Assembly (NCBI GenBank): GCA_020975725.1
Contig: QXJR01000015.1
Coordinates: 124,001 to 188,000 of the forward strand
DNA length: 64,000 nucleotides
Source of the DNA: Picocystis sp. L7
Taxonomy: Eukaryota > Chlorophyta > Picocystophyceae > Picocystales > Picocystaceae
Direction: 5' to 3'
The position numbers were made by a program, and so were the translations under genes. The notes below the pieces were generated by a model. The model did not search any database. It saw only the letters and a list, made by a program, of their open reading frames with translations, and was not told the origin of the DNA. Every line of letters begins with the position of its first letter. Positions within the stretch are counted from its first letter, which is position 1. Positions 1-8,630 of the stretch are shown piece by piece.

Positions 1-922
1 GATGACCGCTTGTTCTCTTGCCATTCGACTGCCCCCTTGACCCCTGCTTTCGTGTATCGGTGTATCATGAACCTCCACCATTGAACAACTCTTATGGTTC
101 CTTGCAAAAGATAATACGTCCACATCAAATGGGGGTGAGAGAGCAAGTTTAGCACTCGAGTGTTCATCAAAGGTGTGTCGACGACTCTTGCTGTCCTATC
201 GATGGCACCAAACGGTCCTAGTATATGGTAGTTCCCATGGTATTGCCCTTTCGTAAGGCTATTCCTCAAATGACGGCATTGCTCGTCCAAACTTTTTGCT
301 TCCAAGGTGGCGGCGATGTCGGATGGAGCATTTGCTCACTAACACGCCACACATGGCTTTTTCCCATGCACGGATGATTCTGATTTATCCCATGTACAAA
401 ATGGTTCGATATTCCTTGGGAGAGATTTTTGCTTCATCGCCAACGTACACAAAAAACACGCATCCGTAGCTCCCACGAGGCGTATGGCACTCACTAGATA
501 GATTTGGGCTACGTGCTTTGTAGGCGTCGATGCTTCTTCATCTTATGGAAAGTCCGACCCCCATGCCTTCCATTTCCATCGGCCACTCGAAACGAGGATG
601 TTCGAATGGATGGCCGCCGTCGTCCACACAAAGAAATGCTCCTACCGTGACGGGATCCTTGTTTGGATCGTCGATCCAACCCACCACGTCGTTCCATCTC
701 GCCCAACGCGAAAGCCAAGCCTGTCGGTGTTGGACTTTCACATGGATCGACTTCAATCTGATCCACAAAAACGTCACAACAAGATTCACACCTGTGTTTC
801 TCTGACAAAAGCGGATCGACGTCGTGTTCGCTTCCCGTGCCCCCTTCGTCGGATCATCTGGGTTCCTTCCTCCTCAGAGATGCTGTCGATTTCGGATCTT
901 GGAGGATCATAGTGGATCGACG
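1..922. other. gene-free left edge and ABC1K upstream region
   Basis: I see no supportable gene here. The open frames between 500 and 920 overlap one another on both strands and have no recognisable domain. The last 100 bases are the presumed promoter and 5' UTR of the ABC1 kinase gene. Confidence 0.5.
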
Positions 923-3194
923 ATGGCGACGAAGATGACGAGCGTCGCGAGCGCGCCTTCGGCACCGCGCCATTCGAAGACGGCGCAGATTCAGGCGGAG
1001 CGGTTGCGAGCACTGGCTCGAGTGGGTCGTGTGGATCGCGACGATCTGCGAAACGCCGCACAGGGACTCCCGGTGCGCTCCAGGGCGGTCCAAGTGGCCA
1101 CACGACTCGGCGCATTCGCAGGTGCGCTCGTGCTCGACGCCGCACAGAAGCCAGGCGGGAAGGCACTTGACGTGGACGTCGATTTGGATGGTGTGGATGA
1201 AGTGGAAGGTGTCTCAGGAGACGTGGGCCGGGAAATGCGCGCCCAAGTGGAAGGTGCAACTCGCAGAGGGAAGGATCCGAACCGAAGGAAGTACGGTGCC
1301 AAAGATGCGTATCGTGCCAGACAATTGCTGAACTTGCTGGTGGAACTGGGACCAGCCTTCGTCAAGGTTGGGCAGGCGCTGTCCTCGAGACCTGATCTGG
1401 TGCCTCCAGCATACATCGATGCGCTGTCCCGGCTGCAGGACAGGATGCCGTCCTTCCCGCACGAAGTGGCCATGCAGGTCATCGAGGAAGACCTAGGAAG
1501 GAAGGTGGAGGATGTGTTTGTGGACATGCCCAGAAGACCCATTGCAGCCGCAAGCCTCGGACAGGTCTACAAAGCCAAGCTGAGGAGCAACGGACACACG
1601 GTGGCAGTCAAAGTGCAGAGACCAGGGATGGCAGAGTCCATTGCCATGGACATGTATCTGGTGCGGGAAGCTGCGGCTTGGATCGACGAGAATTTGGAAA
1701 AGGTGGGAGGCATCGTCCTGGAACAACAACTTGCACCGCTGGTGGAGGAATTTGCCGCTCGACTTTTTGGGGAGCTGGATTATGAGCAGGAAGCAGACAA
1801 CGCAGAGAAATTTGAGAAATTGTACGGCGAACTGCCAAGAATCCGCGTGCCAAAGGTGTATAGAGAATGCCTGTCCACTCGAGTGCTGGTGACAGAGTGG
1901 ATTGATGGGAGCAAACTCACAGATAAAAAAGCCATGGAAGCTAGGTCTCTGTCGGTTGTAGATTTTGTAGATGTGGGAATCGAGTGCACACTGCGGCAGC
2001 TCCTTGACCACGGCTATTTTCATGCAGGTAAGAGCTAGGCATTGCACCAGTGCTCGGTGAAGCGCAACGGGAATTTCCAGAGGGACTGACCATGGTTTGT
2101 TTGTGTCGTGTGGCAACGTTCCAGATCCTCATCCTGGAAACCTACTGGCCATGAGCACTGGGGAGCTTTGTTATCTAGACTTTGGCGTTATGAGCTCGGC
2201 CCCAGAAAACGCCAGGTATGCAATCATTGCACACGTCGTTCACCTTGTAAATAGGGACTATCAAGCAATGGCAAAGGATTACTATGACCTAGAGTTTCTG
2301 GATCCCAGTGTGGACACTACACCACTGGTTCCAGCGCTTGCAAACTTCTTTGACAGTGGTGTGATAGACATGGGCGTGGACCAGCTAAACTTCAAAGCGT
2401 TGGTGGATGGGCTGGGCGAGATATTCTTCCAGTACCCTTTCCGTGTACCGCCCTATTGGGCTTTGGTGCTACGCTCACTGACTGTCCTAGAAGGCTTGGC
2501 CATCTATTCTGATCCCGAGTACAAACTTCTTGCAAAAGCATATCCCTACATGGCCCAGCGATTGCTCACTGATCCAGAACCTACCCTTAGAAAATCTCTA
2601 GAAGAACTGGTTGTCAAGGATGGACGGTTTGATGTGGATAGATTCGAGGGGCTCATTGAAAACACCAAAAAGAGTAAAAGTTACGATTCGGAGGGATTTT
2701 GGCTATTTTTGGAATGGTTCCTATCGCCGGAGGGTCACCGGGTCAGGGAAGCATTTAGTAAGGAGGTGGCTATTCTGCTGGATGATGCGAGTTACGCGAA
2801 CACCCGGAACACGCTCAGGGATGCGTTGAAGCTGGTTTTACCTGCAGGGGATGTGGAATCTGCTGTGGATACATATTTGAACCTTCGCAAAGAGGAGAGT
2901 CAAAAGGCAGACCAGTTTGTTCGATTATTTGAGTCTGCAACAGAGATACTGGTCCCCAACAGGACGGAAATCTCCCGTGGCACAATCAGCCCTGAGAAGC
3001 TTCTGAAGTTCATCCAAGCGTCTACTAATCCAGAGCAAGGGAAGCGTCTGCAAATGCTGGCTCAGCATTCTGATGCACTGAACGAGCTAGCAACAAGCAT
3101 CAGCACGGAAGTTTTCACTCGTTTTGTTGCTCGTATCACCAAATTAGGTCTACAAGTCAGTGAGCCTGCCAAGAGCAGAACCAGGAAAACATAG
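923..3194 (+). CDS. ABC1/UbiB-family atypical kinase (ABC1K), probably plastid
   Basis: Atypical protein kinase-like ATPase of the ABC1/UbiB/ADCK family. Plastid members act in plastoquinone, tocopherol and plastoglobule metabolism, and mitochondrial members in ubiquinone synthesis. Two exons, 923-2027 and 2125-3194, are joined across a 97-nt intron (GTAAGA donor, TTCCAG acceptor). Splicing restores the family motif HADPHPGN exactly at the junction, which fixes the intron. The protein has 724 residues. The KxGQ motif is at about residues 148-151, followed by the SSRPDLVPP stretch typical of the family. The start is the first ATG in the frame; the open frame further upstream has no ATG. The Ala/Ser/Arg-rich N-terminus suits a plastid transit peptide (inference). 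Family certain, organelle likely, exact subfamily not resolved. Confidence 0.9.
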
Positions 3195-3321
3195 AGGACC
3201 ACCATCGAGCCGGCTTTGTTGCAAACAGGTATCCCTCATGAAGAGCAATGTCCTGTGCAGTGCAAATGATGGCGAATGTGGGTTGTATCATCAATTTATT
3301 CGAATGGGGGTGGCATTGATT

Positions 3322-3957
3322 TTATGGAGGGCCATTCTCTTCGTCTTGGAGCGGGGTGCGGTTGTTGCTACTGCTGATACTATCATTTATCTGGCCAATG
3401 GATTCGCTGCCTGCAAAGTAATAAAATATTGCCACAATACCCACAATCAGCATGCCTCCAGCTATGCACCCCATGGTTCGCAGCCGCTCTCGGTTCCAGC
3501 TCGGCTGAAACCCTGTGCCTGTCTTCCTTGCAGTGTGGGCACCCGTTCCCTCCCACACTTGCGCAGCCCCTGTGTCCATTTCTTCTTCCTGCACGTTTGA
3601 TTTGTTCGTTTGCTTTCCTGATGAGGACGGGAACAGGTCCCTTTCCAGCTCCAGCAGCCGCTGTTTCACATCAAATGGCTTCCGGACTGTCTCTTCTTCG
3701 CCTTCCAGCCTGGTCTGCGGTGGTTTGGACTTGGGCCTTGCGTCCAACCAAGCGTCCAGCTGATGTAGAAGGTGTCTAGTGTGGCTCCTGGACGCATCTG
3801 GATCTACCTCTTCCCCTTTTTCGCCGTCCACCTCTTCTGCACTGACGCCTTCCAGCTGGAAAGGATTGCGGATGAGCCAATCCGACACCACGTGGTCCAG
3901 GCTGGGCAGCCGCTCGGCGCCCACCAGGCCTTTTACGCGCGTCCTGAGGTCCTCCAT
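3322..3957 (-). CDS. single-span membrane protein, unknown function
   Basis: Frame of 211 residues starting at an ATG at 3957; the open frame continues upstream but without an ATG. The first about 150 residues are hydrophilic and partly acidic, with a possible short helix (DVKQRLLELERDLF) before one clear hydrophobic span beginning MGCIAGGMLIVGIVAIFYY. About 36 residues follow the span. This topology would suit an endomembrane protein with a large cytosolic N-part. I do not recognise a family; a SNARE-like or adaptor role is possible but nothing proves it. It is convergent with ABC1K (128 bp between stops). A GGCGGGAA motif lies at 4041-4048, upstream of the start. Confidence 0.6.
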   Translation of the reverse strand: MEDLRTRVKGLVGAERLPSLDHVVSDWLIRNPFQLEGVSAEEVDGEKGEEVDPDASRSHTRHLLHQLDAWLDARPKSKPPQTRLEGEEETVRKPFDVKQRLLELERDLFPSSSGKQTNKSNVQEEEMDTGAAQVWEGTGAHTARKTGTGFQPSWNRERLRTMGCIAGGMLIVGIVAIFYYFAGSESIGQINDSISSSNNRTPLQDEENGPP

Positions 3958-4813
3958 TGCAGCCGAATCGCGTTGGGACCTCGAAAGCGCGCCCAAAGCG
4001 ACGCTCAGCGCTCGAAAGTGGCGCGAAAGCGCGCAAATCTGGCGGGAAGCGACTTCGAAGGACGCGGGGTCGACCCGACAGTATTTATGAAACACGGATC
4101 GAGTTAACCGGGTCGAAATCGCTCAGTAAGGCCGGAGGAAATCGATCGATCGGAAAGTTTACGGAATATTAAGCGTTGGGTCGAGCAGGGGAAAGAAGAG
4201 AGGAAAAGGAAGGAAACCGGTTGGAGATCGGGATCGAACCCGGTTCGTTCCTGGTCTGATTGGAGAAACGTAGACGGGTGTACGGGGTGGAGGGACGGCC
4301 GCCCCATCCCAGCTGGCAAAGGATACGATGGCTTCCTTACCGGACGCTTCTCTTGTCTGATGGAGGAAATCAGGCCAATCCATCTCGTTTGAGGTCTCAA
4401 ACCATGCTATGATACCTTTCAAAGCAGAATCGACATGGTGCTAACGGTAGGCCTGGGACGACCATGGCCTGCACTGGTGTGGGCTGCTCGTGCTGGACAG
4501 GAAACCAAACACATCGCACAGCGGAAGGGATACTTCGTTGGCCTAGCACTCCCTCTGTGGAAACACGTTTGACCGGTGGGTACGATTAGCCTGGCAGTCG
4601 GGAGCACATGCACAGTCCTTGGGGACAAGATCCTGGCTTGAAAAGAGAGATCGCAAGAAACACTACAGGTCGAAGAGCAGGGAGAAAAGAATGTTGTGCA
4701 TTCTACATCGAAAAGAATCGTCACGTCTAGAGGGCGTATGTACAAGTGAAGACCGTGAGCCAACCATCCTTGGTTTCCCCCAAACACGGCGCAGGGCCTT
4801 GTTTCTGCCTCCC
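3958..4813. other. intergenic: promoter of the membrane protein and 3' flank of the PF09713 gene
   Basis: No supportable gene. 3958-4150 is rich in CGAAAGCG-type motifs and is probably the promoter of the minus-strand gene. A tRNA T-loop-like GGGTTCGATCCCG occurs on the minus strand near 4240, but the rest of a tRNA is missing. Confidence 0.5.
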
Positions 4814-5284
4814 TCACAAATACGTACCGGGCGGTTGTGGTACAACGGCATCTTCCATGTACAACGATGACATGTCACCTTCCTCTACTTGCATTTTCCT
4901 CTGCAGGGCGTGGTGATACGACTGGAAGAACTCCGGATTCTGCTCCTCGAGCCGGTTCCAGACGATGCGGGTGAAGGAGGGTTGAATCTTCGCGTCTTTT
5001 TCCAGCAGGGCCACCGTCTCGTCCTGAGTAAGCAGATGGGAGATGCTGGTTTCTACGAGGAGATGCACCTGTTGGATGTCTTCGAAGGTTACCGTCCTGG
5101 CTTCTTCTATCCTATTGCCTTCGTTCCCATCCCCACGGAGCTCCATGGTCGAGGTCCCTCCAGCTTCGTTCCTGGTTCCCATGGACGCGTTTTTGCGCGT
5201 CCGGGCGGCTGGTCCGCGTCTGGAGGCGGCCGTCGCGGCTGCAGAGCTCGCGGATCCGCGTCCGCCAGGCGTGGGACGCAGCAT
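4814..5284 (-). CDS. plant protein of unknown function, PF09713 / TIGR01589 family
   Basis: The C-terminal about 75 residues match the small plant-specific domain known as A_thal_3526 (PF09713): VTFEDIQQVHLLVETSISHL, then a conserved IQPSFTRIVWNRLEEQNPEFF block. The biochemical function of the family is unknown. I start the gene at the ATG at 5284 (156 residues, A at -3). Two further in-frame ATGs downstream are possible alternatives, because the Ala/Arg-rich first about 60 residues carry no recognisable domain. The frame is open further upstream but without an ATG. Domain identity is firm, the start is not. Confidence 0.72.
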   Translation of the reverse strand: MLRPTPGGRGSASSAAATAASRRGPAARTRKNASMGTRNEAGGTSTMELRGDGNEGNRIEEARTVTFEDIQQVHLLVETSISHLLTQDETVALLEKDAKIQPSFTRIVWNRLEEQNPEFFQSYHHALQRKMQVEEGDMSSLYMEDAVVPQPPGTYL

Positions 5285-5991
5285 TCTTGCGGTTGGTGCG
5301 TGGACGATGCCGACGCACGTCGAAACGTTTGTGGACTCGATCCACGTAACCGAAGGGCACCCAACCCCGATCCAGAGGGCGCGTCTCAAATCCACCCCGG
5401 AGGATGGGGGATCGCCAAGACAGTGCGGGCGAAGTGAGGCGAAACGTACTGGAAGGGAGGGCGGATGGCGGGAACGTGCCGCAGAGGAAGGGTGTGGGAC
5501 GGGAGAGCACGCCCTCTGCGGGTATGGAAGGGGGGGATACCCGTGCCACCCACGTGGCAGGTCGTGCTCGAAGCGCGATGCAAGCCTGGCACGGGTTCGA
5601 ACGACGAACGAGGGGGCGGATTTCGGGGAGATCCCCCATGACACGAAGTCGTCCCCCAGCCGGCTGCCTCCTCCTCGACGGGGAACGGAGTCAGAACCCG
5701 CCCTGTGCCGATAGAAAAGCAATCGGCGAGGGGGCTCGCCCTCCAATCATCGCCCGCCAGCTCGGACGAGATATTTTTCTCCGTGCGGCGGTTGGGGAGA
5801 TCTTTCGGGGTGGGGCGGGGTCCAGGGTATCGATACCTTTCGTCTCGTCCATCGATAGGTGAGCGAGAGATGACAGAAGACGTCAAGGAAGACGACGTCG
5901 ATACCTTTCGGTGCCGCGTCTCGCCGAACCTGTCTTTCCGCCGCTCCTCCGGCGGGAAACCGGCGGGAAACGCCGTTGCTACACCAACGGC
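5285..5991. other. intergenic region left of the transposon, with tandem E2F-like sites and a hairpin
   Basis: No gene seen. GC-rich upstream region of the PF09713 gene. Near its right end are two GGCGGGAAA motifs in tandem (5951-5959 and 5962-5970), matching the E2F/DP consensus. A perfect 7-bp hairpin follows, GCCGTTG (5972-5978) with CAACGGC (5985-5991), directly abutting the transposon's left core. Confidence 0.5.
5951..5970. promoter_or_regulatory. tandem E2F-like motifs GGCGGGAAA
   Basis: Two GGCGGGAAA copies 11 bp apart. The motif matches the conserved E2F/DP binding consensus. The controlled gene is unclear, because the transposon array has been inserted immediately to the right. Confidence 0.4.
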
Positions 5992-6001
5992 CTTTCTCGA
6001 G

Positions 6002-6025
6002 AAATATTGTAAGGTTTCGTTACAA
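6002..6025. repeat. left-end inverted arms of the transposon (possible recombinase site)
   Basis: AAATATTGTA (6002-6011), 9-nt spacer, then TACAA (6021-6025). This is a half-degenerate version of the perfect inverted pair seen elsewhere in the element. The counterpart in copy 2 is 8640-8663. Confidence 0.5.
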
Positions 6026-6156
6026 ACTGACCCTATTTATCGATATCTTTTGTAACCATTCGTCCAATATTTCGAAAATCTTTTCTTTTTCGGTCCCGAT
6101 TCCCCTTTCAAGGACCAAAAACGAAACCGGGGAAAACGAGATGCCAAAATTTATGG

Positions 6157-6185
6157 AAATATTGTATTGATATCTTACAATATTT
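6157..6185. repeat. perfect inverted repeat AAATATTGTA-N9-TACAATATTT, copy 1
   Basis: Arms 6157-6166 and 6176-6185 are perfect complements. The site lies about 30 bp upstream of the recombinase ATG, so it could be a recombinase-binding operator or a cryptic recombination site. The copy 2 counterpart is 8795-8823. Confidence 0.6.
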
Positions 6186-6214
6186 GATCTCGATCAACGC
6201 AGTTGAAAGTATCG

Positions 6215-8443
6215 ATGTTCGTCGACAGAGATATCTACCTTTTGTCGACCGTTGGGAGACGTACAACGACGAGCACGGAGGATTGGACGACGACGATGGC
6301 GCAAGACCCGAACGACTGCCTCGGCAACGAGCGCGTTCGAAGAGATGCCATCGATGTCTCTATGACTCGAGATATTCAAAGAATGAGCAGGTCCAAAGCT
6401 ACCTTGAGAGATTACACGACCAAAAACTCAAAGTTCCTTCTTTGGGCGATTGAGAACTATGAAGGGCTCAAAGAACTTGGTGCCCACGAATTTATGTGCG
6501 AAGATTGGGTAAAACGAGTGATTTTGCAAGATGAAAACCGAAGAGTGAAAGAGGTGAAGAATATACTTGCTAATATTGACCCTATAAATAGGAGTGGGTT
6601 GGAAGGTATCCTTCATTTGGATCGGTTGGACTTCTCCGCATGGAGCTACTTCCTTACAAGTATACGGCGCAAGAACAAAAACGGAGGGGAATCCTACTTG
6701 AAAAACTATGGCAATTTTAAGTCGGCCCTTCGCTTTTTGTTTCGTTCGGTGGGTGTGACTTTGCCACCATGGTTTGACACGCATGCAAAGGAGCTTGTCA
6801 CGGCCCTTAGGAGAGTCTCTGCTCAAGAGCGTGGGGAAGATGCCGGAGAGTCACATCAAGTGGGAAAATGCTCTCTCCCGTTTCCTCTCTATTGTGCAAT
6901 GGCGCATGAGCTTCTTCGAGATGGATTGTGGAGTGCCCACTTCATTCATGTGTACTCATGGAATCTCTCGGCAAGGGCATCTACAACTTGTGCTCTACGG
7001 CTATCTCACTTTGCTTGGGACAATGATTGCATGAAGATTTACATTCCAACACAAAAGAATGATCAAGATGGAGGGAAGCAAGGTCAATATCCACACCATG
7101 TGTATGCAAACCCAAACATTCCATACATATGCCCATTATTATCCTTGGCAATGTTTTTAGCCACTACCGAGAGGGCAGATTCAGATGGAAATGCTTTCTT
7201 TGATGAACAAGCAGCTTATGCAAGGCATTCAAAGCAAATGGTAGCATGGAAAGAAAAAAATGTTGAAATGCTCCGTGCATATGGCCTTGAACCTAGTGAT
7301 ATCGGGACTCATAGCAACCGGAAAGGAAGTAGCACCTTCGTAACATCTGGGGTTACCGATGGCCCAAGCATTGTTGCTATGTGCAATCGAGCCGGATGGG
7401 ACACCGGCAAGGTGTTGAGCACCTACTTACGGTACGAGGCGGCCGGTGATCAATACATTGGTAGGATTGTGGCCGGCCTTTCACCATCAAGTGGAACAAA
7501 GTTTGCTCAGCTTCCTCCTCACTTCCTCCCCGGAGTAGATTTGCTGGTTCTTAATCAGCTCCTCAAAGTGGCATTTGGGAGTTTCACACGGAGACCACTA
7601 GTGCAACCTGTGTTGGAGCATTGTTTGGCCACTCTTTTGTTCCATGAGGCATTCTTGCTTCACGATTTGGGCCAAGGGAACCCTCTACGGTTTATACCGC
7701 TATGGCACGATCCATCCCGAGAGCATTTGAAGAGATTTCTGACCTGTGATGGCAATGAGGACAGATGTGGGAACGGCATCACGGCCACCGGCATACCGAT
7801 GAATGTGCACATCCTGTCCAGTTGCACATCAACAGCCAAGTCCATCGAGAAATTGAAGGACAACCTTCCTAAAGTTGTTCTTCAATGCCTCGAAGAAAGA
7901 GATGTTGACTGTGGGAACATCACATCAGCCTCCATCCGCAACATATTCCAAGAAATGATCCAGCCCCTCATGACGGCAGTGACGGAAAGCATCGAGGGTG
8001 GTGGGCAGCGGCCATGCGTACATCCACTTCAAGAGCCCAACATGCTTGGGCTCACACGTTTGCCAACAGCTCCTCTCCATATACCAACCAAAATATCTGT
8101 GAAAGCAGCCTTTGTGAGCTATTCATCAGGCCAAACTCCATGGAAAAGGCTCACAAACGCTATGGTGGACAAAAAAGACCGAGTATTGTTAGCCGACCTC
8201 AAGTTCATCATGGAACACATCGAACGCGAGTTGGTCAAGAAGAACGCATGGAACGGAGAAGTGCCCATCGATCCAAGCTACGCAACGAGGCTCTTTGATC
8301 TCGCGAAGGAGCATGTGCCCACGAAGACAAAACACGGACGTACCCTCATGTGGCGAAGCGCATGCTTATACCTCCGGAAGCAATGCAAGGCGAGGGCACA
8401 AGAAGACCAAGACGGGGACTCCTCGCCGCTTCCGCCATCTTGA
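6215..8443 (+). CDS. Crypton-like tyrosine recombinase, copy 1
   Basis: Site-specific tyrosine recombinase (YR) of the Crypton type, expected to integrate a circular DNA intermediate. 742 residues from the first ATG at 6215; an in-frame ATG at 6296 in a better context is an alternative start. Residues about 65-230 resemble an N-terminal core-binding domain. The catalytic core contains R254 (SARAS), a lysine near 281, the H366-x-x-R369 motif (THSNRKG), W395 and the nucleophile region YLRYEAAGDQYIGR, with Tyr404, 407 and 414 as candidates. About 300 residues follow the core with no domain I recognise; the end is basic. The frame is intact and probably functional. The family call rests on motif pattern, not on a search. 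Confidence 0.82.
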   Translation: MFVDRDIYLLSTVGRRTTTSTEDWTTTMAQDPNDCLGNERVRRDAIDVSMTRDIQRMSRSKATLRDYTTKNSKFLLWAIENYEGLKELGAHEFMCEDWVKRVILQDENRRVKEVKNILANIDPINRSGLEGILHLDRLDFSAWSYFLTSIRRKNKNGGESYLKNYGNFKSALRFLFRSVGVTLPPWFDTHAKELVTALRRVSAQERGEDAGESHQVGKCSLPFPLYCAMAHELLRDGLWSAHFIHVYSWNLSARASTTCALRLSHFAWDNDCMKIYIPTQKNDQDGGKQGQYPHHVYANPNIPYICPLLSLAMFLATTERADSDGNAFFDEQAAYARHSKQMVAWKEKNVEMLRAYGLEPSDIGTHSNRKGSSTFVTSGVTDGPSIVAMCNRAGWDTGKVLSTYLRYEAAGDQYIGRIVAGLSPSSGTKFAQLPPHFLPGVDLLVLNQLLKVAFGSFTRRPLVQPVLEHCLATLLFHEAFLLHDLGQGNPLRFIPLWHDPSREHLKRFLTCDGNEDRCGNGITATGIPMNVHILSSCTSTAKSIEKLKDNLPKVVLQCLEERDVDCGNITSASIRNIFQEMIQPLMTAVTESIEGGGQRPCVHPLQEPNMLGLTRLPTAPLHIPTKISVKAAFVSYSSGQTPWKRLTNAMVDKKDRVLLADLKFIMEHIERELVKKNAWNGEVPIDPSYATRLFDLAKEHVPTKTKHGRTLMWRSACLYLRKQCKARAQEDQDGDSSPLPPS

Positions 8444-8531
8444 TTCGCGTCTCCATTTCTCCCGCACGTGTGGTGCAGTCGACGACCTGTGTACTACACG
8501 ACGTAACGCAAACTAGGGCAAAGTCATTCCA

Positions 8532-8587
8532 TTAATCGATATTTCTTTCCTGCATCTATCGCGATCTTTTCCAAAGATATCGATTAA
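8532..8587. repeat. inverted repeat TTAATCGATAT near the right end, copy 1
   Basis: Arms TTAATCGATAT (8532-8542) and ATATCGATTAA (8577-8587) with a 34-nt spacer, in the 3' flank of the recombinase gene. It could be a transcript-end hairpin or a protein-binding pair. The copy 2 counterpart is 11170-11225. Confidence 0.5.
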
Positions 8588-8617
8588 AAATATTGTAACG
8601 ATCTCAATACAATATTT
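8588..8617. repeat. perfect inverted repeat AAATATTGTA-N10-TACAATATTT at the right end, copy 1
   Basis: Arms 8588-8597 and 8608-8617 are perfect complements. The site lies 12 bp before the CTTTC core (8630-8634), and the left-end arm pair of copy 2 starts 5 bp after the core. This arrangement resembles a YR recombination site. The copy 2 counterpart is 11226-11255. Confidence 0.6.
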
Positions 8618-8630
8618 CCAGGTAAAACAC

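Larger units (their letters stand above)
5993..8630 (+). mobile_element. Crypton-like tyrosine-recombinase DNA transposon, copy 1
   Basis: A 2,638-bp unit repeated head-to-tail with no difference seen. It encodes one tyrosine-recombinase protein and has no reverse transcriptase, DDE transposase or long terminal inverted repeat, which is the Crypton layout. The left end is TTTCTCGAGAAATATTGTAA and the right end runs CAATATTTCCAGGTAAAACA into the next core. The bases CTTTC occur at the left boundary (5992-5996), at the junction (8630-8634) and at the far right (11268-11272), consistent with a recombination core. The element is AT-richer than the host genes around it, a sign of foreign origin. 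Boundaries are inferred from the repeat period and the flank change. Confidence 0.85.

Noticed and set aside
4225-4265. tRNA-like T-loop (GGGTTCGATCCCG on the minus strand)
   Set aside because: No matching acceptor stem, D-arm or anticodon arm around it.
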